Below the pieces are notes generated by a model. It did not search any database and was not told where the DNA came from. It saw only the letters and a list, made by a program, of their open reading frames with translations. 64,000 bases of DNA from Lagopus muta (Eukaryota > Chordata > Aves > Galliformes > Phasianidae): NCBI RefSeq assembly GCF_023343835.1, contig NC_064433.1, positions 182,731,777 through 182,795,776 on the forward strand, written 5' to 3'. A program made the position numbers and the translations under genes. Below are positions 48,128 to 59,738 of the stretch, in pieces (positions within the stretch are counted from its first letter, which is position 1; each line of letters starts with the position of its first letter).

Positions 48128-48695
48128 ACATTAAAAAGCTGTTTAACAGTGGGCATAACCTCACTGCTATAAGAAACGATAGTAATTAGTTAGACACAGT
48201 AACATAGTCAGATCAATTGCAATAACAGATTACAGAATAGTTATAGCATTATAAAGTGTGATTACGTCTTTTCTTAATCTTATTATGACTTGACATATAA
48301 TTTGGAATTACTTCACATGGAGACATTAATTTTAGGATTTATGGACTCAGAATCTACTGAAGTAGATGGAAAAACGTCATTCCAGTAAGTTTTGAAGTTG
48401 GATATATGGCTAGAAGTATCACATAAAGATGGTAAAAAATTAAATCCTCGAGAAAATGTGAGTTGCTTCCTATATTCATACCTAACACTCCTGTGTTAAA
48501 GTGTTTTTGACAAATAGAAGGAGGTAATGACAGAAAGAAACAGAAAAGTGTGAGAGGATTATCATCTTTTGGATCTACTGGGAACTAAGACCTAGTCCAG
48601 TCACAGCACCTTCTCCTCCCATCCTGTTCTTTGCTCAAGACTAAGCCTGTGGTTCATTCATTCATGAGTTTTCCAAATGAATTGCTCTAAACCAA

Positions 48696-48722
48696 TTTTT
48701 TTTTTTTTTTTTTTTTTTTTTT
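48696..48722. repeat. Poly(T) run, 27 bases
   Basis: An uninterrupted T27 on the plus strand with no identified retrocopy next to it. Confidence 0.95.
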
Positions 48723-49794
48723 GTAATTCTGTGGTATGTGTGATAAAGAAAGTAGGGAGGGAACTATATTACTATTTTCATAAATTTTGGACATCAAATG
48801 GCATCAATGCTTACTGGTTTCATTGTTTGCAGAAGCCAGTGTCTGTAGTCAGTTCTGGAAAAAGTTTTAAGATGAATTACAAGGTGAATGCAATCTGAAA
48901 GAATTAAATGGAATAACTGTGAACTTTATTTTTAAAGATGACAAGGATAAAAATATGTTATTGTGACAGGAGAAACAGCTGCCAGATGCAAACGTTTGCT
49001 ATATTGGAAGAGGATTAAAAAAAAAAAAAAAAATTAGATGTGGGATTCCATAACCAGTAACTTTAATCATCACAACAGGAAATCAAACAAGACAATTTAG
49101 TGAACCATAGTTGACTGAGAAATTTCTATATAATTTGGAGGAAAGAGACATCAATGATTTTGTAACTGTCATACTTGTGGCCCGTCAGTCACAAAACACA
49201 TTAAAGAGAATGTAATGGATGATGGATGTAATGGATTTGTCACAAAGCATGTGTGACAAAGCCTCAAAGCCTTGTGAAACATAGAATCTTGTAAATACAC
49301 TGATTTTTTAAGCTCTGTTTTTCATCTTCTTTATAAGTTCTTTTTTTTTTTTTTTTTCTTCCCTCCTTGGTAGGGTTCTTGCTTCTCTTTTTATTTGTTT
49401 GTTTCTCTGTGTTTGTTTTTAATCCCAGACCTATCTTCGTGATATCTGAACCAAAGTCACTCAGGTTCAAATTCAAATTTTCCTTCCAGTCATGTTTTTT
49501 TCCTGTTTGTTTTTTTGTTTTGTTTCTTTCATTTAATTTCTACTAAAAAGATCATAAATAAACACCCATCTGAAAAGTATAAAGGAATTACACTAGGCTT
49601 ACAGAAACAGAAAGCTATTCATTACAACTGCCTGCTACCTTTGCTGTAAAGAAATGCACCCAGAGTGATTTGGGAATTCAAAATAGCTGTGATGTAGCAA
49701 GAAATAGCATATCTGTTGTATAACGCGAAAAGTCATTAAGAAAGTTCTGATCTGCCTGTCTTTGACCTAAAAGTAGTGTGTAATACTACAGATG

Positions 49795-49985
49795 GCATCA
49801 CAGAACCACAGAATGACATGAGTTGAAAGGATCTTAAAGATCATCCAGTTCCAGCTCTCAGCCATGAAAAGGGATACCTTCCACTACATCACACTGCCCA
49901 AATACCCTCTCAACCTGATCTTGAAGTACTTCAGCATTGTGATGTCCAAATCTTCCAATACGTTATTTCATACTTACTCTGCTTC
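49795..49985 (-). mobile_element. Old CR1 LINE 3' tail
   Basis: The plus strand reads cacagaaccacagaatgac, gagttgaaaggatcttaaag, atcatccagttccagctctc and gggataccttccactacatc, the reverse complement of a CR1 3' end, and then decays beyond recognition. The right boundary is approximate. Confidence 0.8.
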
Positions 49986-51495
49986 CAGGTGTTACTTTAA
50001 TTCCTTGGGTGCAACAAGCATATCCTTAAAAATCCTTACCTTGCACAGCTTGACAAAAAGGTGTCTGGACATGAGTAACACTGCTTTAAACACCTTGAGA
50101 AACAAACACCAGGGAGACAGAAGAGGTAATGGACAACACCAAAAGGAGGACAAGATGAAATGAAGGCATTTAGCTTAAAGAAGTGGACAAAGATTTCTGA
50201 CAAGGAACAAGATATTTAAACATCCTTCCTAGCAGTAACATGTTTCAGAGCAGCATTTAAGGAGCCTTCATCATTATTTTTTCATCTCTAATTTTTGCTA
50301 GAACCCAATTTGTGCATGCACTTGAAGAGTTTCATTATATAGTGCAGAAATTAAAATATTTAATTATGGATGCAGAGACAAAAGTCCCAGCACTGTTGAT
50401 GTCTTTGACTAAAGCAAAGAGAAGAGATCAGTGGAATTTAAGGAATTATAAGAAATATTAATTACAACTTGTTCAACAACACAAACACATGATAAAGCCA
50501 TGTTGTTACAATATACACCTTTCTAAGAGAACATAAATCTTCGCGTGTCTGTCTGCTGACAGATGCTGCATCTTGTATCGTCTGAACAATCTGGCAAAAC
50601 TCTCAAATAATTTTCATCCTTTCCTGTCCAAAGACTCCTGGAATCAGCAGAGGCAGAACAGAAGAAAAGACAGTGCCAGATATAATGTGCTAAATTATTA
50701 TCTTTAAAATGAATAGAGAATATGACAGTAATAGTAATAATATATTCTTAGAAGAAACTACATCCAAAAGCATTTCAGAATTCTGAATTTAACCCCTCTG
50801 CGAAAGATCAGTGTAAGTATTTGCTAACATTTAGCAATTAATTATTGATAGCTCAATTTAACTCACTCTCTGTACTGTTTACTGAAATTAAAGTCATTTA
50901 GTAATCAATAATAATCCTTATATAACAAAAAGTTAGCTAACAATAGTGCAGATCAATAAATTAGCTCATCTAACAGAACTTTATATTTTAGTTCAGTGCT
51001 CTATCCAAACAATAGAATGCACTGTTTCTGCTGAAGCAGCCATGAGAAATATGAATCTTTGGCACCACTTCCTTCATAAAAAAAAAAAAATAATAAGATG
51101 ATGAAGAACTTTTATTTACCAGTTACAAGTTTGCAAGTATGCAAGGAAGCATAAATGGTCCTGATCCTTTGAATACAGTTGGATTCATTCAGCAAAACCA
51201 CTTTGTCCAGCTAAACACTTTGTTCAAAGGGGTTCTTTGCACAATACTCTCAGCTTCAGTTGTTGCTTCTTTCTTCTAGGCACACAACTCTATTCAGAAA
51301 CATGATCTACAGATATTCAACACTTTACACAGTTCTCTGCCTAGTGAGTATGCTTTAGATAAAACATACAGTTCACAGCTTGTAAATTATCTCCTAAACC
51401 TCACAGTCTTGTTACTGTCCAGTCCCATAACTGACTAGTCCTATTATTCCATTTGGTCCCGAAGACCTGTACTTTATAACATTTACTCATTTATA
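49986..51495. other. AT-rich non-coding DNA
   Basis: No gene or transposon recognised. Confidence 0.5.
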
Positions 51496-51580
51496 GAGTC
51501 ATAGAGTATTCTGAGTTGGAAAGGACCCGCAAAAACTGTCAGTCCAACTCCCAGATCCGCACAGGACCATTCTAGAAGTG
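51496..51580 (-). mobile_element. Short CR1 LINE 3' tail, older type
   Basis: The plus strand reads atagagtcatagagtattc, gagttggaaaggacccgc, ccaactcccagatccgcacag, matching the older CR1 3' end also seen at 33533 and 5436. About 85 bases remain. Confidence 0.85.
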
Positions 51581-51615
51581 TGTGAGGAGTGAAATCTTAG
51601 AAATGAAAAGTTTAA

Positions 51616-51770
51616 TCATAGAATCCTGGAATGGCTTGGGTTAGAAGGCACCTGAAGGATCACCAAGTTCCCACAGGCAGGGTTACCAGCCCCTAGATCA
51701 AGTACTAGATCAGACTCCCAGGGTCCCATTCAGCCTGTCCTTAAACACCTCCAGAGATGGAGCCTAACAT
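51616..51770 (-). mobile_element. Short CR1 LINE 3' tail
   Basis: The plus strand reads aatcatagaatcctggaatg, cttgggttagaaggcacctg, then agactcccagggtcccattc and cttaaacacctccagagatg. It is a second CR1 in the same orientation, only about 35 bases from the previous tail. Confidence 0.87.
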
Positions 51771-54317
51771 GCGTAATATACAGATTATTTTAAAAATACA
51801 AGAAGATAGAATAGTTTGATTTGTTTAGCTGGTAGACACAGATCACAACGAGACAGACATAGCACCTGTTTTGCTTACCAGAAAAGCTACTGTAGAATCT
51901 GTCTTCCATGCCCAGGGAAGATAGAACAGGAAATAATGAGCTTAAACTTCAATGAGGAAGAGTGGACTAGACATAAAGAGAAAATTTTAAGTGTGTTACA
52001 GTGGAGTACAGAAATAAGCTACAGTCCACATCACTGAAGTTCCCTAAAGGCTGGTGTACCTCTGCAAGGAATGATACAAATAGTTTTCAAATCACTTTGG
52101 GACACTGAGTTAGAGCAAATGATCACCTATTTCAGGTCTGTGTGAGTCTGAGATAGATCAGCACAACCTCATTACCACTTGCAGTGTTTAGGGATGTCTG
52201 GGGGAAGTCACATTCAAAAGTAACTCTTCTCAGGTTTCACAGAATGTTTTCCCTGGATTACATGTTAACAATCACCTGGAATACATCTGAGAAACACAAA
52301 TGGAAATAGATCTGGTCTCCCCAATTCCCTTTGTAGTTAGTGACAACAATCCTGTTGATCTCAAGGTGAAAAAGATTGGGGACAAATAAAGAGAAATGCA
52401 CCAAGGGTTCAAGGCTGTAAATTATTCATATAAAATGTTTCTAGTGCTTTCTGAGACGTATGCTAAAAGTGCACGAAATCCTATCATTTTCCAAGCAACA
52501 ACCTACAAGAATGAATTCCCAGAGTGAAGTTGTTAGACCTTCAGTAAATACATTATATAAAACTCCACCTGAGGGAAGATCCTACTATTAATGTTTAGAT
52601 TTTCTGGAATGCCATTGAAAGTCTAAAATAGATGAATACATAGACAGAACAGGCAGGCAGATAAAACATCAAGAGTAAGCAATAATATTCCTGTCTCCTG
52701 ATCTCCACATCCCCATTTCTCCTTATATCTTATTCTTTTGCACTGTATTGAACATTTTGTTTCTTTGACCCCTAAGCATACCTAAAATAGCAAGGCCCCA
52801 GCTCTTTTGTATAAGTCTTACTGCTACAGCAGTCACAAACAGAAAAATCTAGGGTTTTACAGAAGAAACTCACTTCTGAAGTAAAGACAAAGAAGTATTC
52901 TCTGAGACAATTATAAACATACAAAATCAAGCCATCAGAAAAAATTGTAAACAATGGCCAGATGGATTTATGTCTGAAAGCATACAACAGGCTATATCAG
53001 GAGGCTTCACTTCACTTTCGCCTACAGAAATGCAGATATCATTTTCAGTCCTAAACTGAGATGAAGATTAGAAATATCTCTTAACCCTTTGTCAAAATGA
53101 TCTGGGAACACAGTGTACAGTAGCAGTCTGAGCACTGTGATCTAGAGGAAGGATAAGCAATTGGTGGCCTAGAGATTCTGGCCTAGAGGACTGTGTTATC
53201 TTTTCCTTGGATATGCAACTTGATAATAATAATAAGCCAACCAAATTGGTGTAAGGGAAAGACAGACTGAAATTATTTAAGTCAGCTACACATGTGTAAA
53301 TGTAGTCATACATTAGCTACAGGTTTCTGATAAAAAATATAACCATGTAGAACATGGTTAGCCCTTTCCTAGACACTGATTAGTCATAGTTTAAAACCAG
53401 AAGGAGCCCTATGATCGCTTGTTTTAGTCTCCAAAGATTCTCACAGACTGTAATACTTCACTAAATTGGCTTTAGTTTAATCGTGTTTTTCTAAAGCATA
53501 CTCACTAGACGGGTAAGCAGTTTAATCAGAAAACAGAAAAAAATCCATCACTGCTGGCTGTCTTTCATCCTATCCATCCTTGTCAATGCTTGATTTTTCC
53601 ATAGTTAAAGTCTGTATCATATTTCTCATTTGAATTGTTCTAGATTTATCATCCGATGATTTCATCTTTGTAACATCTTTTTTTAAAAAAAAAAAGATTG
53701 AAAAGCCCATTAGCACCTGCAATTTTCATCCCTCGAAGTTCCTTATACTCTTTAATCAAGTCTCTGTTCAATCTTCTTTTGATAAGTTATGCATACTGAG
53801 TTCTCACTGGAAAGCAGTTTTCTCTACTATCAGAAAATTTTGCATTTCAGTGTCACAAGATTTTCACTATAAAAGAATATGGCATATACAGTAGAAACCA
53901 GTAAGAAGAAATTCCAGCTCAGAAACTCTATGAAAGTTTCCTCAGGGTTTCCTGCTCACTGTCCTGAGATCTGGTTGGGCCAGACCTTCACTATTTTATG
54001 TTTATAGCCAGGCTGGATTAAAGAATACTCTAGAACTTCATTTCAAAGGCTGATGATTAATATTAGTCACTTCCTAACATGGCATTTGTCATCACACTGG
54101 TGAATGTTGTGACTTCACAAGTATGTGATATGCTATCATATAGGTTTAATACTATCATTGATGATTCTGCAGGAGCTGTGTCTCTGAATTTCATATGATA
54201 CTGGACAATACACATGTTCTCCTTCTCTTCTTCCTGAATCAAACGTTTGAGTACATAAAAAATGAGAGAAATTTAGTCCAATACTTGTTTGATAAATGCC
54301 AGAAGACTGGCAGCTTC
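51771..54317. other. Non-coding DNA without recognised elements
   Basis: No gene or transposon recognised. The frame at 51816-52037 (73 codons) has no known motif. Confidence 0.5.
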
Positions 54318-55650
54318 AATGCTTGAGCCTCACTTCTGTGCCTGAGCTTCACCTCTGTGTCTGAGATGGTCATGGAGCAGATCCTCCCAGAAGCTATGTT
54401 AAGGCACATATGAGATAAAGGGGTGATTCGAGACAGCCAGCATGGCTTCTCCAAGGGCAGATCATGCCTCACCAATCTGGTGGCCTTCTATGATGGAGTG
54501 ACGACTTCGGTGGATGGGGGAAGGGCAGCGGATGTCAGCTAGCTGGACTTCTGCAAGGCCTTTGACATGGTCCCTCAGCACATCCTTCTCTCTAAATTGG
54601 AGACGTGTGGATCTGAAGGATGGACTGTTCAGTGTATTAGGAATTAGCTGGCTGGTCACAGCCAAAGTGTTGCGATCAGTGGTTCTGTGTCAGGGTGGAG
54701 GCCGGTCACAAGCAGTGTCCCTCAGGGCTTGGTCTTGGGACCGGTGCTCTTCAACATTTTCATCAATGACATAGATGATGGCACTGAGTGCACCCTCAGC
54801 AAGATTGTGGATGACACCAAGCTGAGCAGTGCAGTTGATACACTGGAAGGAAGGGAAGCCATCCAGAGGGACCCGGACAGGCTGGAGAAGTGGGCCCATG
54901 AAAACCTAATGAGGTTCAATAAGGCCAAGTGCAGGGTGCTGCACTTTTGTCGGGGCAATACCAGGTATTTACTCCTTGAGAGCAGCCGTGTGGAAAAGGA
55001 CTTGGGAGTCCTGGTAGACGAGAAGCTGGACATGAGCCAGCAGTGTGACCTTGCAGCCCAGAAGGCCAACAGCGTTCTGGGCTGCATTAAAAAGAGGTGG
55101 CCAGCAGGGACAGGGAGGTGATTGTCCCCCTGTCAGCTCTTGTGAGGCCCCATCTGCAGCACTGCATCCAGGCCTGGGGCCCCCAGTACAGGAAGGACAT
55201 GGAGCTCTTGGAGCGGGTCCAGAGAAGGGCCACTAAGATGATCAGGTGGAAGGTTGAGGGGACTGTGTTTGTTTGGCTTGGGGAAGAGAAGGCTCTGGGT
55301 TGACCTCATTGTGGCCTTCCACAAGTTGAGGGGAGCATACAAGTAGAATGGGGAACTGCTGTTTATGAGGGTGGATAGTGATAGGACAAGGGGGAATGGT
55401 TTTAAAATGAGATGGGAGGTTTAGGTTAGATATTAAGAGGAAGTTCTTCTCACAGAGGATGGTGACACACTGGAACAGGTTGCTCAAGGAGATTGTGGAT
55501 GCCCCATCCCTGGAGGCATTCAAGACTAGGCTGGATGTGACTCTGGGCAGCCCTGTCTGGTGGTTGGTGACTCTGCACATAGCAGGGAGGTTGAAGCTTG
55601 ATGATTATTGTGGTCCTTTTCAACCCAGGCCATTCTCTGATTCTGTGATT
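54318..55650 (+). mobile_element. CR1 LINE, longest copy (1.33 kb)
   Basis: A 5'-truncated CR1 running from the reverse-transcriptase fingers to the 3' tail (attctctgattctgtgatt, ending at 55650). Near the 5' end a 19-base segment is duplicated imperfectly in tandem (54327-54345 and 54346-54364, gcctcacttctgtgcctga type). The sequence [14 protein letters not shown] and the tail type differ from the copies at 19 and 43 kb, so it is another subfamily. Confidence 0.95.
54327..55570 (+). pseudogene. CR1 ORF2 reverse-transcriptase remnant
   Basis: In order: MEQILPEAM-type fingers sequence, [26 protein letters not shown], motif A [18 protein letters not shown] (54532-54570, one TAG), [29 protein letters not shown] and motif C changed to IVDD (54804-54815) where FADD is usual. 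Then [40 protein letters not shown], a frameshift near 55100, [39 protein letters not shown], more shifts, and THWNRLLKEIVDAPSLEAFK. The two catalytic aspartates of motif C are still encoded, but stops and shifts make the gene dead. Confidence 0.93.
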
Positions 55651-58600
55651 AAAAGGGATATTCGTGTTACTTCACCGTAGGTACCATGGATACTTACCTC
55701 TTATCATTTTTAGAGTACAGTTAAAAAGGGAGTCTAGCTTTAATGGCCTTAGAACAGACACAATTTCAATTCTGGCCCAAATGACATGGCAGACTAAATG
55801 TCTGCCTGTCCCATGCTGTATGTTGCAGGTACTCAAGGAATCCCTCAAGCATATTCAGAATGGATCTCTAATTCAAATGACAGCTGAAAAGACATCCTAG
55901 TAGCATTGTAAAGACAAGGCAGATATAGCTATAAATTAATATAGACAGATTTAGCAAGTACAAGCTTGTACTTATGGGTTTTCTAGTACACTGAAATTAT
56001 CTGGAGAATTTTATTATGGTGTGTTCTCAGGCCTGCATTCATAAGAAAATATATGGAGGAACTAAGAAAGCCAATAATCTTAACTGAAACACATATTGTA
56101 ACCTTCAGCACTGAGCTGCTGGCTCATGTAGGCACGTGCTTGAAATAAAAAGTGTTTAAATGTTATCCTGAATCAATGTGTTATCTCAGTGTTGGCTTAA
56201 AAAAAAAAAAAAAAAGATATGTAATGCCATTTGAGATATTTGAATAATAATTTTCATGTGTCTTTGTATCTATTCATCAAAGAGTTATTTGTTCACTTTG
56301 TTATGGCTTAAGATACCATTTGGAAATGGAAAGGATTCTCTTAGGAGATAAATGCAGATCTGTGCTCTTATAGGCAAGTACAGTGTATATTGATTGATGT
56401 CTATCTTGTATGCATATATATATATATATTAGCTTTCTTACTGTATATATATTAGCTTTCTTACTGTATTTCTCCAACCGAAATCTCCAGTGCATATATA
56501 CAAAGCATGCTCAAATTGTATGCTATTGATTATCTTTCTTTCAATAATTCAATTTAGTCTTCTGCATCCCAATAAATTTCTCTGAGGGTTGCTAAATTAA
56601 TACTGGGGTATCCTCCTCCTATATCATTAGGGATTATTTTCAGTAGCTCAAGGCCATAACTACAAGGAAACAAAAAAAGGCAAACACTTGTGTTATGCGT
56701 TATATAAGGCTATACATTAAGTATTTTCATTTTCTTCCACAACACTCAGTGGTTGTAAAGAAATATGTAACAGTTTCAATTATTTATTGCTTTAACTAGG
56801 ATCACATAATAATTTTCAACCCAAAGGTTCAAGCAATAGTTTGCTGCAGCCATGCCATCTTGACTTTGTTCAACTAAGAAAACAAACACAGTGTGAGAAT
56901 TCATGAAAGTATGAAAGTTAAGAAAAGAACAATTGCAGACAAACATATAATTGTTGGGACACTAACAATTAAAAGCTCAAGGATTTCAGTAAGCAGAAAG
57001 TGTCTCCTTCCCCTTAAGCTTTGTATACTACACTCTGTTTCCATAGTAGTAATGGTATAGCCTAATAAAAGTCAGGAGACAATGAAGTCCGTTTTTGCTG
57101 CCTCTTGCTATAAATAAGCAAATATTTAAGTGGGAGCAGAGACCCAAATTTCTCCTCTACTACATCTGTATTTTTTTTTTCTTTTTATCTCTGGACCCTT
57201 CTATAGTCCCTCACTCTACTGCTTCCATCGTAATTTGTGAAAGGATAATCTGTGTTATCAGGAGGTCATAATTTACCCATTTTTATTTCTAATCCTTAGA
57301 ACAAGTTTTAATCCTGGGTACATCAGCATTCTGGTGAAACAGGTTGAATGGAAAAGGACGGACTTTTAATTCAAAACATGATCCTATTGAACACATCACA
57401 GTAGATGACCACAGAATTTATTGGCAAGCAACTTGTTTGTTGGAGCTTAATCTCTGATTAACAGCTCTCTTTGGCTCTATTTGGCATTCATACGGGGTCA
57501 TTCTGCTGAGATGAAAAGTGCATTTAAAGCTCTTTCTCATTCTTTCCTCAGCAAAGCATGACCTAGATGCCAAGCCTATTATAGTCTAATAGAAATAGCT
57601 TGACAATCACCAAACTCATTTAACTGTGCACATTTTCTGTATATCTTTTCAGCTTTCTGAGACCTGTTTACAAGGCTCAAGGTGGAGCACTGCATACAAA
57701 GCCTAGCTATTTACAATAAATTGATAATATAAATTTATTGAATTTGTACTTTCCACCCATAGAGAAATATGTCATGCGATCCTTATGCTGCTTGTTTCTC
57801 AAAGGTCATAAACAGTTGCCATGAATCAAATTTTGCAACATATTTTTGATATGAAGACACATCTTTTGCCCCATTTTATGGATGTGCAAATAGCCATGGA
57901 AAAGTAATATAATTTCCCAAGTGCCACAAAGCCAGGCAAGATTTTTCTCAAGTGATGTTATCAATCAGTGGGTCAAGTCTAGACAGATTGCCTCCATGAC
58001 CTTTAATTGCTAAAAAGGAGACATGGTTGTCTATAAAATGATGCATCTCACCAGTCTTCCACTCCACATTATTCTATGGTTCTAACTTAAAACATTTATC
58101 TTAGACTGAGATGGATCACCACATGGATGAAAAGACTCTTTTCTGTTCACCACTGAAGAAACTTTGAAGACTAGTTTAGGCTTGACGGCTTTTAGACATC
58201 TAAGGTTAGGCAACTGCATTATTAAAAGTCTTATACTGTGGCCATCTTTGGTGATAAATGGAAGCCAAACTCATTGGTTCTTGCTTTGTCTTGATTTAAA
58301 AGGCCTGGACTGGCTATTTTAAGGGTCTATGGTACTTTATGTCATTTTCAATGTTGCCTTCCTTTTTTGTTAAGGAACACTAATGGTAGTAGCAGCAAAA
58401 AGATAAAAAAAGCAACCAAAACTCATCCCTGGGAAGTGTTGCAAGGTTCTCACCAATGAACATGAAATTCATACTGATTAACACTACTTGGGTCTCTTAT
58501 CCCTTTGAAATATTTTTCGTCTAATGAGATCAAAATTTAAACAGTCATCCTAGATAACTCTTACTGTGGCCACTTGGATTTTAAACTCTTTGAACCTGGA

Positions 58601-59616
58601 GCATTTAGTGTACAATAAGAATCTTAAAGAATTTCTTAATCTGATTTTTGGGGGTTTGGGTTGGATTTCTCTTTAGTGATATATATAGTATTGTTAGTAG
58701 TTGCTTACAATATAACAATTGTCCTTTAAGATCTCTCAGCTCCACAAAATAAAGGAATGAAAAACTCTTAAGTGGAAAAAAGGCACAATAACTTATTAAG
58801 TTGTAGTATATATTCATGTAGGCATTGGAGCCTGATGAGTAAGTAATGACAAAGCCACATCCAAGCTTGACCCCTCTAGTGTTTCATTATTCTCACAGAC
58901 TTATCACTAATACTGTTCTTCAGAATTATTATCAGAGAATACAGACATAAATCAGCAACTGGATTCACATTGTGTTGTGAAGTCCTATAGCAATCAAAAG
59001 TTGGAAATGTGGTCTTCACACCACTAATGAAACTGGAAAGAGAGTTATTTTTCTGGCTTAGGAGTAGATCCCTGCATTGTGAGAAACACTGATACTCAAT
59101 AATGAGATATAAATGACACTGTTCTCCTGCAGCTTGGAGGAACAAGTCAATAATATTTTCTTAGTCTTCTGGAAATAAGCTAGGACCTAAAAGCTACTTG
59201 GGTAGTTTGGCCTTTCTGACACTATGACCCAGAGAAGTTGAGAATCATTTTGGAAAAATGTTTGTTATTCTTTAATCAGAAAAGTTTTAGATACTATGAA
59301 TTAAACAGAAGCCAACGTTTATCCAATGCTCCAAATCACCATTCCTTTCTTACTTGCAGCATCCTCGTCAAGATATTGAAAATTACCCCTGCCTTGGGAC
59401 CATGTAGAAAAAGAGTCAGTGACAAGTCGTAAATACCACTTTCTTTCTGATTTGTTTAGCAGGGCTGACTTCATTTTAGAGATATTTTTAAATGGCAATC
59501 AAGATGCAACTTTGAGTGGCTATTATTTTAAAGGAATAATAATTGCAGTACTTTCATTCAGTGGACTATAGTCTCCCAGCTTCTCTACAAAGGAAACAGA
59601 GAGAAGAAGAGTGGCT
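55651..59616. other. AT-rich non-coding DNA
   Basis: No gene or transposon recognised. Contains a (TA)n patch with a 23-base tandem duplication (56414-56466) and short A/T runs near 56199-56215 and 57170-57180. Confidence 0.5.
56421..56466. repeat. Two-copy tandem repeat, period 23
   Basis: A 23-base unit made of a TA run plus agctttcttactg is perfectly duplicated (56421-56443 and 56444-56466), directly after a short (TA)n array. Confidence 0.95.
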
Positions 59617-59738
59617 TCCTTTCCCTTTCCCTTTCCCTTTCCCTTTCCCTTTCCCTTTCCCTTTCCCTTTCCCTTTCCCTTTCCCTTTCCCTTTCCCTTT
59701 CCCTTTCCCTTTCCCTTTCCCTTTCCCTTTCCCTTTCC
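59617..59738. repeat. (CCCTTT)n microsatellite, about 20 copies
   Basis: An almost perfect hexamer array of about 120 bases. The minus strand reads GGGAAA repeated, giving many G3 runs separated by three A. Pro-Phe and Gly-Lys dipeptide translations here are artefacts of the array. Confidence 0.98.

Larger units (their letters stand above)
46336..49794. other. AT-rich non-coding DNA
   Basis: No gene or transposon recognised. Contains a 14-base direct repeat (48097-48127), a T27 run (48696-48722), an A-rich run near 49018-49034 and a T17 run near 49341-49357. The segment 47260-47940 is somewhat GC-richer but unidentified. Confidence 0.5.

Noticed and set aside
59617..59738. Interstitial telomere repeat
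   Set aside because: The unit is CCCTTT/AAAGGG, not the vertebrate telomere unit CCCTAA/TTAGGG.
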